A stretch of 64,000 nucleotides of DNA. Origin: Ga0077555 sp041397775 (GTDB taxonomy: Bacteria > Pseudomonadota > Alphaproteobacteria > Rhizobiales > Hyphomicrobiaceae). Where the stretch lies: assembly GCA_041397775.1 (NCBI GenBank), contig JAWKWB010000008.1, positions 1 to 64,000 on the forward strand, in the 5' to 3' direction. The notes under the pieces were generated by a model, which saw only the letters and a program-made list of their open reading frames with translations, ran no database searches and was not told where the DNA came from. The number at the start of each line of letters is the position of its first letter. Positions within the stretch are counted from its first letter, which is position 1. Made by a program: the position numbers and the translations under genes. Positions 55,920-64,000 of the stretch are shown one piece after another.

Positions 55920-56840
55920 ATGACAGAGCACGGGACGAGCAGCAAGGGGGCAACCACGGCACATGCGCCCGCACACCGCGCCGTGCTGCGCTTCGCGCCG
56001 AGCCCCAACGGTGCGCTGCATCTGGGCCATGCCCTCTCTGCGCTGACCGGCTACGAGATGGCGCAGCGGCTCGGCGGGCGGTTCCTCGTCCGCATCGAGG
56101 ATATCGATGTCGGGCGAAGCCGCCCCGAGCACGTGGCGGGCATTTTTCGCGATCTGGCGTGGCTCGGCATCACCTGGGAGGAGCCCGTCCTGTTCCAGTC
56201 GCAGCATTTCGCCGATTACGAAGCCGCCGCAGCACGCCTGGCCGCGATGGGACTGCTCTATCCCTGCTTTGCCACGCGCGCCGAAATCGCGGCAGCAGCC
56301 GATTCCAACGCACGCGATCCGGATGGCGCGCCCCTCTATCCCGGTCTTCATCGTGGCCTCGGGGTGCGCGAAATCGCCCGGCGCAAGGCCCTGGGCCAGC
56401 CTTTCGCCATGCGTCTCGACATGCAGGCGGCCCTTGCGGCAGCGCGACGGATGACGGGCGATGCGCCCTTGACCTATGAAGCGCTCGACGAGACGCTCGC
56501 CCCGCGGACGGTCGCAGCAGCCCCCGCCCGCTGGGGCGATGTCGTGATCCAGCGCAAGGACGCTCCGACCAGCTATCACATGGCGGTGGTGGTGGACGAT
56601 GCGCGGCAGGGCATCACGCACGTCGTGCGCGGCCTCGACCTGTTGCCGGCGACCGACGTGCATCGCCTTCTGCAAGTCCTGCTCGGGCTGCCCGCCCCGC
56701 TCTACCACCATCACCGCCTGCTGTTGGGCAGCGACGACCTGAAGCTCTCCAAGAGCCGCGGCGACACCAGCCTCGCCGCGCTGCGGGCGCAGGGGCTCAC
56801 GCCGACGGACATCCGCCGCACGATCGGGATCGAGCGGTGA
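55920..56840 (+). CDS. gluQ: Glutamyl-Q tRNA(Asp) synthetase
   Basis: 306 residues, a truncated GluRS catalytic core. RFAPSPNGALHLGHALSAL (HLGH, the HIGH motif) is at about 25-43, IEDIDVGRSRPEH follows, and KLSKS near residue 277 is the KMSKS equivalent. There is no anticodon-binding domain, which identifies GluQ rather than GltX. It attaches glutamate to queuosine 34 of tRNA-Asp. The ATG at 55920 follows GGGACGACAGGC. Confidence 0.93.
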   Translation: MTEHGTSSKGATTAHAPAHRAVLRFAPSPNGALHLGHALSALTGYEMAQRLGGRFLVRIEDIDVGRSRPEHVAGIFRDLAWLGITWEEPVLFQSQHFADYEAAAARLAAMGLLYPCFATRAEIAAAADSNARDPDGAPLYPGLHRGLGVREIARRKALGQPFAMRLDMQAALAAARRMTGDAPLTYEALDETLAPRTVAAAPARWGDVVIQRKDAPTSYHMAVVVDDARQGITHVVRGLDLLPATDVHRLLQVLLGLPAPLYHHHRLLLGSDDLKLSKSRGDTSLAALRAQGLTPTDIRRTIGIER

Positions 56841-56999
56841 CAAGGTCACGCCATCGGCTCCGGCAGGACCTCGGGCAATGCTCAATTCTTGTTTTTGTGG
56901 AAACCGTTAATGAACTGAATTAAATTCACGCGAGCGGTTGGCGGGAGGCCATGATCGCGACTTGGGGGCGGCCTGCAGGCTGCCGTGGCGGGGGTATGC

Positions 57000-58658
57000 G
57001 TGAAGAAGCGCAATGCACATCGCGGAAAGCGCGGCAATCCCGCGCGACGTGGCGGCAAGTCGGCGCCGCACGCCGCGTTGCTTGCCTCCGCACGCAAACA
57101 GGTGAACGCGCCCCGCACCGGCCTGACTGCCGCCGCCATCACGCATCTGCCATCCTACGACCGGGACGATCGGCAGGCGCTACTGCTGTTACTGGCGCCA
57201 TTCCTGATCCTTGCATGTGCGCTCGGCGCGCAAGGCCTCGTTCGGGCGCCGCTGCGGCTGCCCGCATTCGCGACACCATCGATAGCGGACAAAAGCTCGG
57301 CGATTGCCGACGCGCGACCGATCCCGGCGATGCCGGCCCTGCCTCCGGACGCCCCGCGAGCACCTGCCGGCGCCGACACGTTGCCGTCGCCTGCGATGCC
57401 CGTCAGCGCCTTCGACGCGGAACCGGGACGCGCACGTATCGCACTGCGCCGGGCCCCGGCACCTGTTCGACTGGTCGATCGCATGCCGCCGCTCGCCCGC
57501 GCTCACCCCTTCGGGGCCGATGTTGCCGATCGCACGCCCCGCGCTCCGCTCGGCTTGGCAGATCCTGAAGGCGCAGCCTCGCTCGCCCAAAAGCCGGCGA
57601 TCCCCCGAATGGGCCCCCTGGGCCCTGCCGATCCCGAAGGGCTCGCCAGCCTGCAGCAGACACCGCCGCAACGGGACTTCACCGCACGCGGCCCCGCCGA
57701 TCCCGAGGGCGCTTCGACGATCACGCATGCTCATCTGGCGCGGCCCGCCATCCCTGTGGCAGCCACCCCGCTCCTGACGGTACCGCCCGGACCAATTCAA
57801 TGTCACGCCACCTCGCGCGCGCGACCCGTGCCGAAGAGCCTCAGCGCTGCAACGTCCGGCGAAGCCTTCGGCCTGCGGCTGGCGGCAGCAGCCGCAGAGC
57901 AGCTCGACGAGTTCGTCATCTACAACGCCACCTACAGCCGCATCGCCTATCCGATGGGCGACGTCTCCAGCCTGTTCGGCGTCTGCACCGACGTCGTCGT
58001 GCGCGCCTATCGCCGCCTCGGCATCGACCTCCAGGTGTTGATCCATACCGCGCGAATGGGGCTGGGCGACCCCAACATCGACCATCGCCGCGTCGAGGTG
58101 ATGCGCAAGTTCCTCGCCAGGTTCGGTCAGTCTCTTCCCGTCACGCGATACCCGGAAGACTATCTGCCGGGCGATATCGTCACCTATTACCGCCCGCAGA
58201 ACAGCAGCTCGAATTCGCACATCGCGATCGTGTCCGATCGCATGGCTCCCTCGGGCCGCCTGATGATCCTGCACAACCGTGGCTGGGGACCGCAGCTCGA
58301 GGACGCGCTGTTCGTCGACCAGATCACCGGCCATTACAGGTACGCCGGCCCCGCACCGTTGCTTGCGGCACGCAAAGGCCCGGCGCGCGGAAGGGGCCGC
58401 GCAGCATTCGCCGCCGGACAGGCTGAAAAGACCGATGCTGTGCCATTCACGCCCATCGCGGCGCCGATGAGCCGGGGCAATATCGCCACGCCAGCCTCGA
58501 CCGACACCGCCGAGCCGGCGGCGATGTGCCGCCTCCCCGATGGCGGCCTCGAGCGGCCGGCACCATTGCCACCCACCCGACATGCCCGGGCATACGCCGG
58601 ACCGGCGCAGCCGATCGTCGTGGGCGCGACCGGCGTCGCCGCCGCGGGCACGAACTGA
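57000..58658 (+). CDS. Membrane-anchored DUF1287-domain protein with Pro/Ala-rich linkers
   Basis: About 552 residues from a GTG at 57000 that follows GGGGG by 6 bases; a second GTG at 56985 is possible. A strongly basic cytoplasmic start (KKRNAHRGKRGNPARRGGK) precedes one membrane helix (ALLLLLAPFLILACALGAQGL, about 60-80). Then comes a long Ala/Pro-rich stretch with three A-D-P-E-G repeats (about 180-245). The DUF1287 domain (about 295-450) has GVCTDVVVRAYRRLGID, NIDHRRVEVMRKF, YLPGDIVTY and SHIAIVSD. The Cys and His pattern is NlpC/P60-like, suggesting a peptidoglycan amidase. A Pro-rich tail follows. Confidence 0.82.
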   Translation: MKKRNAHRGKRGNPARRGGKSAPHAALLASARKQVNAPRTGLTAAAITHLPSYDRDDRQALLLLLAPFLILACALGAQGLVRAPLRLPAFATPSIADKSSAIADARPIPAMPALPPDAPRAPAGADTLPSPAMPVSAFDAEPGRARIALRRAPAPVRLVDRMPPLARAHPFGADVADRTPRAPLGLADPEGAASLAQKPAIPRMGPLGPADPEGLASLQQTPPQRDFTARGPADPEGASTITHAHLARPAIPVAATPLLTVPPGPIQCHATSRARPVPKSLSAATSGEAFGLRLAAAAAEQLDEFVIYNATYSRIAYPMGDVSSLFGVCTDVVVRAYRRLGIDLQVLIHTARMGLGDPNIDHRRVEVMRKFLARFGQSLPVTRYPEDYLPGDIVTYYRPQNSSSNSHIAIVSDRMAPSGRLMILHNRGWGPQLEDALFVDQITGHYRYAGPAPLLAARKGPARGRGRAAFAAGQAEKTDAVPFTPIAAPMSRGNIATPASTDTAEPAAMCRLPDGGLERPAPLPPTRHARAYAGPAQPIVVGATGVAAAGTN

Positions 58659-58685
58659 CACGAGCCCGACACCCGGCAGGAGTGC

Positions 58686-59909
58686 TCACCCGCGACGGCG
58701 GCCATAGTCGGCAAGGCCGCCGCCGGACCTGGGCGGATGCGCGCGGATCGCCTCCTCGTTGGGCTCCGTGCCCCAGCCCGGACGTGACGGCATCACGAGA
58801 TGCCCGTCGACATACTCGGGCACGTGCGTGAACAACTCGTGATCCCAGGCGATCCGGTCGATATCGGTCTCCATGATGCGCAGGTTCGGCACAGCGCACG
58901 CGAAATGCGCATTCATCATCGTGCAGAGATGGCCGTAGAAATTATGCGGCGCGACGTTGACCTCGTGCGCCTCCGCCAGATTGGCGATCTTCATCGACTG
59001 CCAGACGCCGTTCCACGGCGTATCGATGATGCCCACGTCCATCGCCTGCTCGCGGAAATAGGGCAGGAACTCGCGAATGCCGAGCAAGGTCTCGCACGAG
59101 GAGACGGGGTGCGGACTCTGGCGGCGGATCAGGCCCAATGCCTCCGGGTTGTAGCTGTCGATCTCGATCCAGAACATGTCGAGATCGGCGATCTCACGCA
59201 GGATCTTGAGGAACCCCTCGGTCTTGGCGTGGAAGTTGAGATCCAGGAGGATATCGACATCGGGTCCGGTCCCCTCGCGCAGCGCCTCCAGATGCATGCG
59301 CAGGTTACGCAGCACGTGGCGCTCGACGTTCACCGCCACCTCGTTCGGCGAGCCGAAGCCCGGACGCCAGCCCTTCGGGTTCTGCCTGTTCTCGTCATAG
59401 AGGAAGATGTTGGTCTTGCAGGCCGTGAAGCCCTTCTCGCGCACCTCCCGGCCCATCGCGACGACGCCGTCGAGGTCGGTGATCGCGGGCGTGTACCAGG
59501 CCGGGTGATTGATGCGCCACGTGCAGCAGTGCGACCAGTACACCCGGATGCGGTCACGCACCTTGCCGCCCAGAAGTTCATAGCACGGCACGCCAAGTGT
59601 CTTCGCCTTGGCATCCAGCAAGGCGTTCTCGATGGCCCCCAGTGCGAGCGCCACGACGCCCCCGGCGGCAGGTCGCGTCACTGCATAGAGTTCGGCATAG
59701 AGCCGCTCGTGCGCACCGACCGGCTGGCCGATCAGCTTTTGCGATAGCTTGGCAATCGCCGTGCCAACACCGGGAGCACCGAAACCCTCGTCGTACTCGC
59801 TCCAGCCGACGATGCCGTCCTCCGTCGTCACCTTGACGAAGAAGTAGTTGCGCCAACCGGCGTCGGCGGAAAGCGTCTCGATCGAGCGGATCTTGGCATC
59901 GACTTGCAT
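58686..59909 (-). CDS. Enolase-superfamily sugar-acid dehydratase (mandelate racemase/muconate lactonizing group)
   Basis: 407 residues. The N-terminal capping domain has WSEYDEGFG. The barrel carries ACKTNIF (catalytic lysine), DLNFHAK (metal Asp), WIEIDSYN (metal Glu), SSCETLLG (third metal Glu) and APHNFYGH (catalytic His). The order fits dehydratases of the galactonate/rhamnonate type. The ATG at 59909 begins the domain. The substrate is a sugar acid or similar, not determinable here. The gene stands alone, convergent with the DUF1287 gene. Confidence 0.9.
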   Translation of the reverse strand: MQVDAKIRSIETLSADAGWRNYFFVKVTTEDGIVGWSEYDEGFGAPGVGTAIAKLSQKLIGQPVGAHERLYAELYAVTRPAAGGVVALALGAIENALLDAKAKTLGVPCYELLGGKVRDRIRVYWSHCCTWRINHPAWYTPAITDLDGVVAMGREVREKGFTACKTNIFLYDENRQNPKGWRPGFGSPNEVAVNVERHVLRNLRMHLEALREGTGPDVDILLDLNFHAKTEGFLKILREIADLDMFWIEIDSYNPEALGLIRRQSPHPVSSCETLLGIREFLPYFREQAMDVGIIDTPWNGVWQSMKIANLAEAHEVNVAPHNFYGHLCTMMNAHFACAVPNLRIMETDIDRIAWDHELFTHVPEYVDGHLVMPSRPGWGTEPNEEAIRAHPPRSGGGLADYGRRRG

Positions 59910-60166
59910 GCGGCAACTCCCCGGTGGCTGCAACGACGACTGGGCGAGCGGCGCCCGTATCCGAAAGCAGCCTAACCCCTTGCGCGCCACTTGGCACGCC
60001 ACCGCACGCAGCCACCGCGCGCCTCCGGCCTCCGCAAGGTCCCTGCCCGCTTTACGCGCGTCTTACGTGCTGCCCCCGCCTCTTTACTCATCGAATCCCC
60101 GGCTCCTGCCTATGCTGGACACCACGCGACACAGTCTGTCCCGGCGCGCTGCTGGAGGACGCAGGC
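59910..60166. other. Intergenic region
   Basis: 257 bp between divergent genes, with promoters expected for both; no specific motif recognised. Confidence 0.4.
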
Positions 60167-60355
60167 ATGTACCTGATCATGGGAATTGCATTGCTGATCG
60201 TCTCGTCGGCGGCGCTTTGGGCAGCCCGGTCGGTGACCGGCAAACCTGCGGCATGGATCGATGGCGACGACCGGCAGTTCGTCGTCAGCATCGTGCTGGT
60301 GGTGTGCCTGCTCGCCTCGGGCTTGCTGATCCTCGGCGAGTTGGCACGCCTCTAG
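60167..60355 (+). CDS. Small two-helix membrane protein
   Basis: 62 residues. Two hydrophobic segments (YLIMGIALLIVSSAALWAA and FVVSIVLVVCLLASGLLILGEL) are separated by an 18-residue polar loop (VTGKPAAWIDGDDRQ). GGAGG lies 8 bases before the ATG. I do not recognise a family. A second small two-helix protein is encoded 150 bp downstream, so both may act together in the inner membrane. Confidence 0.7.
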   Translation: MYLIMGIALLIVSSAALWAARSVTGKPAAWIDGDDRQFVVSIVLVVCLLASGLLILGELARL

Positions 60356-60382
60356 AAACAATTGGTTCTGAGCGTTCCCTTT

Positions 60383-60434
60383 GGTTCCGACATTTGCTCA
60401 CGGACGAACCGCAAGGGATGCAAATGTCGGAGCC
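60383..60434 (+). repeat. Palindromic intergenic repeat, copy 2
   Basis: GGTTCCGACATTTGC and GCAAATGTCGGAGCC are 15-bp arms with one G-T, around a 22-base centre. It is the same element as at 54063-54117 in opposite orientation. It lies between two small membrane-protein genes and could act as a terminator or mRNA stabiliser. Confidence 0.8.
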
Positions 60435-60506
60435 GGAACACTAGGCGCCGCCTGTTCGACCGTGGGCTCGTATACGCATTCTCCTCCAGACGAAGAGGAA
60501 TTCCCC

Positions 60507-60683
60507 ATGGCCTTGAAGTTGTTCGGTGCTGCACTGATCGTCGTGGCACTCCTTGCCATCCGCTTCGCTGCGCGGCGCACGGCAACCCATCCGATGCCGG
60601 CGATGATGGCGGACGCAGTCGCGGTCGGGTTGACGACGCTGGTGCTGTTCGGCGCCGCCTTCGTCGTGTTCGCGCCGGGCTGA
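60507..60683 (+). CDS. Small two-helix membrane protein
   Basis: 58 residues. LFGAALIVVALLAIRFAA and AVGLTTLVLFGAAFVVFAPG are two hydrophobic helices joined by a short polar loop (RRTATHPMPAMMAD). GAGGAA lies 7 bases before the ATG. The same size and topology as the protein at 60167, but no clear sequence identity. Unknown function. Confidence 0.65.
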   Translation: MALKLFGAALIVVALLAIRFAARRTATHPMPAMMADAVAVGLTTLVLFGAAFVVFAPG

Positions 60684-60711
60684 TCGGCTCCCCGCGCTCC
60701 AGCCGATATCC

Positions 60712-61344
60712 TCAGGTGAAGTCGGCCTCGCGCCCGCGCGCCACACCGGCGGATGCCATGTGCGACCATGCCGCCGCCAGCGTGCCACCCGCGACCGTCG
60801 GCGCATCGATACCCCGGCACGCATCCTCGACGACGGTCGTTGCAAGGCCAAACCGGCGCGCATCGAGCGCGGTCCAGGCGACGCAGAAATCGGTCGCGAG
60901 CCCCACGACCACGGCGTGCTTCAGTCCGCGCTCACTGAGATACCCGGCAAGGCCGGTCGATGTCGTTCTGTCCGCTTCGAGGAAACCCGAATAGCTGTCG
61001 ACATCCGGACGCAGGCCCTTGCGCACGATCATCTGGGCATGGGGCACGTCGAGGCCAGGATGAAAGGCCGCTCCGTGGGTCCCCTGGACGCAGTGGTCCG
61101 GCCACAGCACCTGCGGCCCATAGGTCATCTCGATCACGTCGAATGGCGCGCGGCCGGCGTGGGCGCTGGCGAACGACGCATGGCCCAGCGGATGCCAGTC
61201 CTGCGTCAGCACCACGTTCTCGAACCGGCGTGCCAGGCGATTGATGACGGGCACGATACTGTCACCGTCCGCGACGGCCAGTGCGCCGCCCGGGCAGAAA
61301 TCGTTCTGCACGTCAACGATGATGAGGACGCTGTCGGAGAGCAT
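60712..61344 (-). CDS. pncA: Nicotinamidase/pyrazinamidase
   Basis: 210 residues of the isochorismatase-like hydrolase fold. The catalytic triad is visible as aspartate in VDVQNDFCPGG, lysine in IVRKG and cysteine in ATDFCVAWTAL. The metal site DWHPLGH lies in QDWHPLGHASF. It hydrolyses nicotinamide to nicotinate for NAD salvage. Its ATG overlaps the mtnA stop by one base (TGATG), so it is coupled to mtnA in one operon. Confidence 0.95.
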   Translation of the reverse strand: MLSDSVLIIVDVQNDFCPGGALAVADGDSIVPVINRLARRFENVVLTQDWHPLGHASFASAHAGRAPFDVIEMTYGPQVLWPDHCVQGTHGAAFHPGLDVPHAQMIVRKGLRPDVDSYSGFLEADRTTSTGLAGYLSERGLKHAVVVGLATDFCVAWTALDARRFGLATTVVEDACRGIDAPTVAGGTLAAAWSHMASAGVARGREADFT

Positions 61345-62441
61345 CACGGCGCGCGCCTTTCCGGATAGAGCGACCCGAGCCCTGCCTCGCTCGCAGCGCA
61401 CACGCCCCGCTCCGTTATGAAGCCGGTGACGAGGCGGGCGGGCGTCACGTCGAAGGCGGGGTTGGCGGCCGGCGAACCGGGCGCAGCGATCTCGACCCTG
61501 GCCACGCCGCCCTCGGGCAGGCGGCCGGTCATCCACAATACCTCGTCTGCCGAGCGCTCCTCGATCTCGATGGCGCGGCCCTCCGCCAGCGACCAGTCGA
61601 TGGTGGTGTGGGGCAACGCCACATGGAACGGCACGTCGTTGTCCCTGGCGGCGAGCGCCTTCAGGTATGTGCCGATCTTGTTGGCGACGTCGCCGTTGCG
61701 CGTGACACGATCGGTGCCGACGATGACCAGATCGACCTTGCCGTGCTGCATCAGGTGGCCGCCGGCATTGTCGACGACGATGGTATGCGGGACGCCGTGG
61801 CGCCCGAGCTCGAACGCGGTCAGCGAGGCGCCCTGATTGCGCGGGCGCGTCTCGTCAACCCATACGTGCAGGGCAAGACCCTTGTCGTGCGCCTGGTAGA
61901 TCGGCGAGGTGGCCGTGCCCCAGTCCACGCATGCGAGCCAGCCGGCATTGCAGTGGGTCAGGATGTTGACGGGCTCTCCGGGCTTCTTGCGGCGCGCGAT
62001 ATCTTCGATGAGCCCGAGCCCCGCCACGCCGATCCGGCGGCAGATCTCGACATCGTCGTCGCAGATCGCCGCGGCCTTGGCGTAGGCCGCCGCGGCACGC
62101 TGTGCGCAAGGCAGCGGGGCCAGCACGTCACGCATGGTCTCGACGGCCCAGCGCAGGTTCACGGCCGTCGGCCGTTGCGCGGCCAGGTGTGCCGACCAAT
62201 GCGCCAGGGCAGCATCCGAAGCATCGGCCCGCATCGCCAGCGCCACGCCGTAGGCCGCCGTCGCCCCGATGAGCGGCGCGCCGCGCACCTGCATGGTCTT
62301 GATCGCGCGCGCAGCATCCTCGGCCGTGCGCAGGGCGAGGATCTCGAAGGTATGCGGCAGCTTCGTCTGGTCGATGACCTCCACCGACCAGCCGTCGGCA
62401 GCGAGCCAGATCGTCCGGTAATGGCGGCCGTCGATGCGCAT
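61344..62441 (-). CDS. mtnA: S-methyl-5-thioribose-1-phosphate isomerase
   Basis: 365 residues, normal for MtnA of the eIF2B-related family. It has VRGAPLIGATAAYG, ILTHCNAGWLAC (catalytic Cys), VDETRPRNQGASLTAFEL, VIVGTDRVTRNGDVANKIGTY (catalytic Asp) and PFHVALPHTTID. It converts methylthioribose-1-phosphate to methylthioribulose-1-phosphate in methionine salvage. It lies 4 bp after apt and overlaps pncA by one base. Confidence 0.96.
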   Translation of the reverse strand: MRIDGRHYRTIWLAADGWSVEVIDQTKLPHTFEILALRTAEDAARAIKTMQVRGAPLIGATAAYGVALAMRADASDAALAHWSAHLAAQRPTAVNLRWAVETMRDVLAPLPCAQRAAAAYAKAAAICDDDVEICRRIGVAGLGLIEDIARRKKPGEPVNILTHCNAGWLACVDWGTATSPIYQAHDKGLALHVWVDETRPRNQGASLTAFELGRHGVPHTIVVDNAGGHLMQHGKVDLVIVGTDRVTRNGDVANKIGTYLKALAARDNDVPFHVALPHTTIDWSLAEGRAIEIEERSADEVLWMTGRLPEGGVARVEIAAPGSPAANPAFDVTPARLVTGFITERGVCAASEAGLGSLYPERRAP

Positions 62442-62445
62442 GGTT

Positions 62446-62973
62446 TCAGTGCCCCTCGAACGCCATCACCGTATCGACTTTGATGCCCAACGCCTCGATG
62501 CGGCGCGCCCCGCCAAGCTCGGGCAGGTCGATGATGAAGGCCGCGCCGCCGATTTCACCTCCCAGCCGCCGGATCAGCTTGACGGCGGCCTCTGCGGTGC
62601 CGCCGGTGGCGATCAGGTCGTCGACGAGCAGCACGCGCTTGCCCTTCGTGAGGGCGTCTTCATGCATTTCCAGCGTGTCGGTGCCGTATTCCAGGTCGTA
62701 GCTCTCGCGGATCGTGCGCCACGGCAGCTTGCCCTTCTTGCGCACCGGGACGAAGCCGCAACCGAGCCGGTCGGCAATGGCGCCCGCAAGGATGAAACCG
62801 CGCGCCTCGATGCCCGCGACGACGTCGATCGGCTCGGTACGGTAAGGCTCGACCATCCGCGCGATGGCAGCCTTGAACCCCTGCCCGTCCGCCAGCAGCG
62901 TCGTGACGTCCCGGAACATGATGCCGGGCTTGGGATAGTCGGGGATCGTGCGGACAAGCGATTTCAGATCCAT
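62446..62973 (-). CDS. apt: Adenine phosphoribosyltransferase
   Basis: 175 residues. It has DYPKPGIMFRDVTTLL, the AGIEARGFILAGAIA stretch, and the PRPP loop VLLVDDLIATGGTA. It makes AMP from adenine, the by-product of methylthioadenosine cleavage, which fits the mtnA and mtnP neighbours. A TTG at 62979 lies 5 bases after AGGAGG and could be the true start; the ATG at 62973 is 11 bases away. Confidence 0.96.
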   Translation of the reverse strand: MDLKSLVRTIPDYPKPGIMFRDVTTLLADGQGFKAAIARMVEPYRTEPIDVVAGIEARGFILAGAIADRLGCGFVPVRKKGKLPWRTIRESYDLEYGTDTLEMHEDALTKGKRVLLVDDLIATGGTAEAAVKLIRRLGGEIGGAAFIIDLPELGGARRIEALGIKVDTVMAFEGH

Positions 62974-63234
62974 GAGCAATTCGGCCTCCTCGTCGTTGGC
63001 GAATCATACCAACTGAGGTTGGAGGCGGGTAGGCCCCGAAGCACCCGACGGCAGCGCGCGCTCCCCGGGATTGCACGATTTGGCCGGGCTGTGACCGCAT
63101 CGTGCCTATTCCCGACAAAATGCGACAATATAGACGTCAGGATGCGAATCGCGCGTATTCCAGGCGGCCACGGCGAGTACCGAGGCCGGGCGCCGATGGA
63201 TATTGGCTCATCGAGTTCGTAGCGGGAGACGATC
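62974..63234. other. Divergent upstream region of apt and the membrane protein gene
   Basis: 261 bp, moderately AT-rich at 63110-63135. Promoters are expected in both directions; no named motif seen. Confidence 0.35.
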
Positions 63235-63654
63235 ATGGCCGAGCCTCATTTCGCCAACGAGGACGACTTGCCGCGCACGTTCCGGCGCGAACGGGAAGCG
63301 CGTGACCGGGAGCGCGAGGCACAACTCGCTGCCACCCAGGCGCCGCCGCCCTACGACTATCAGGAGCCAGCCCATGGCCCCGCGCCGGAGGCATATTTCG
63401 CGCCCGAAGCACCGGGCACCGTGACGCGGCTGGCGATCCCGTTTCCGCACCTCGTCTGGTTCTTCATGAAGGCGGTGATCGCCGCCATCCCCGCGCTGAT
63501 CCTGCTGACCGTCGTCCTGATCGGGCTCGGCCAGGGACTGAAGCGTTTCATGCCCGGCCTGCGCCAGTTCGAGATCATCGTGCGCACGCCCCAGGAGCCC
63601 GCCGCCAGCGCAGCCACTATCAAGGTCGTGCCGCCCGTCACGAAAGGGCGCTGA
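63235..63654 (+). CDS. Single-helix membrane protein of unknown function
   Basis: 139 residues. A highly charged start (RRERE-RDRERE) and a Pro/Ala-rich linker to about 60 lead to one membrane helix (FFMKAVIAAIPALILLTVVLIGLGQGL, about 78-103). A short tail after it ends VVPPVTKGR. GGGAG precedes the ATG. No family recognised. The topology would put the charged part in the cytoplasm. Confidence 0.75.
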   Translation: MAEPHFANEDDLPRTFRREREARDREREAQLAATQAPPPYDYQEPAHGPAPEAYFAPEAPGTVTRLAIPFPHLVWFFMKAVIAAIPALILLTVVLIGLGQGLKRFMPGLRQFEIIVRTPQEPAASAATIKVVPPVTKGR

Positions 63655-63676
63655 AGCCCCGGCTTGCAGGCGGCCG

Positions 63677-64000
63677 TCAGGTTCGCCTGCCCGGCGACAG
63701 GACGCGGCCGGCCACCGCATCGAGCTTGGCCACGAGCAAGGGATCGCGTGCCTCGGGCGGCGTGATGATGGCGACATCGAGCGCCCGGTCGGAGCCGATG
63801 GGGCAGGCCGGATGCTGGCGCGGAAAATCCCGGGCGAGCCTGGTGACGATACGCTGCGCCTTGGCGACGTTGGCCGTCAACACCTTGATGACGGCGGCGA
63901 CATCGACCTCCGCGTGATCGGCGTGCCAACAGTCGTAGTCGGTGACCATGGCGACGGTCGCGTAGCAGATCTCCGCCTCGCGTGCGAGCTTGGCTTCGGG
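63677..64000 (-). CDS. mtnP: S-methyl-5'-thioadenosine phosphorylase, truncated by window edge
   Basis: The C-terminal 107 residues of a PNP-family phosphorylase; the frame stays open to base 64000 and the start is outside. EICYATVAMVTDYDCWHADHAEV is the highly conserved MTAP stretch with the substrate-specificity Asp. The tail contains ANVAKAQRIVTRLA and CPIGSDRALDVAIITPP. It splits methylthioadenosine into adenine and methylthioribose-1-phosphate, the substrates of Apt and MtnA encoded nearby. Confidence 0.93.
   Translation of the reverse strand, partial: PEAKLAREAEICYATVAMVTDYDCWHADHAEVDVAAVIKVLTANVAKAQRIVTRLARDFPRQHPACPIGSDRALDVAIITPPEARDPLLVAKLDAVAGRVLSPGRRT

Overview
The window is GC-rich, densely coded DNA from a Gram-negative bacterium, most likely an alphaproteobacterium. 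Pointers are an ELM1-family protein, a DUF6481 protein, an AsnC/Lrp regulator typical of that class, GluQ, DusA, long GC hairpin terminators and CCA-encoded tRNAs. I cannot name a genus. Nearly all genes are intact; the two edge genes (an OmpR-type response regulator at the left, mtnP at the right) are cut by the window.

Layout. 1-9.5 kb: a response regulator fragment, then assorted metabolic genes (GST, alpha/beta hydrolase, polysaccharide deacetylase, GNAT, acyl-CoA ligase, NAD-epimerase, two CBS-domain proteins, SDR). 9.5-11.7 kb: a secreted AlgE-type mannuronan C5-epimerase with RTX repeats. 11.8-23.3 kb: housekeeping and metabolic genes (ArgE-like, coaD, pepN, a DapA-like aldolase with its Lrp neighbour, ELM1, 2OG oxygenase, a lipid-kinase/TSUP pair, dusA). 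23.6-40.0 kb: a 3670-residue repeat adhesin followed by a complete type I secretion system (TolC, LapB-like ABC protein, HlyD). The adhesin and the epimerase end in the same kind of C-terminal secretion domain, so one exporter could serve both.

40.2-44.1 kb holds the most unusual signal. Two unrelated thiol-redox genes on opposite strands (a glutaredoxin-like/DinB fusion and a FrnE/DsbA-type protein) each carry one in-frame TGA. In both it sits exactly where the first cysteine of the CxxC active site belongs. This is best read as selenocysteine (UxxC) in both, which would mean the organism makes selenoproteins.

44.3-54.8 kb is a candidate electron-transfer island. Leftward lie a ferredoxin/FAD oxidoreductase and a Sel1/ankyrin protein. 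Rightward lie a b-type-cytochrome-like membrane protein, an 18-heme and a 21-heme c-type cytochrome (the latter built from eight 141-bp tandem repeats), an outer-membrane beta-barrel that overlaps it by 4 bp, and a CcmI/NrfG-like TPR protein. Together these could move electrons from the cytoplasm across both membranes.

54.9-64 kb: tRNA-Ser, AlkA, GluQ, a DUF1287 protein, an enolase-superfamily dehydratase, two small membrane proteins, and the adenine/methylthioadenosine salvage set apt-mtnA-pncA with mtnP at the edge. A palindromic repeat occurs twice, at 54.06 and 60.38 kb.
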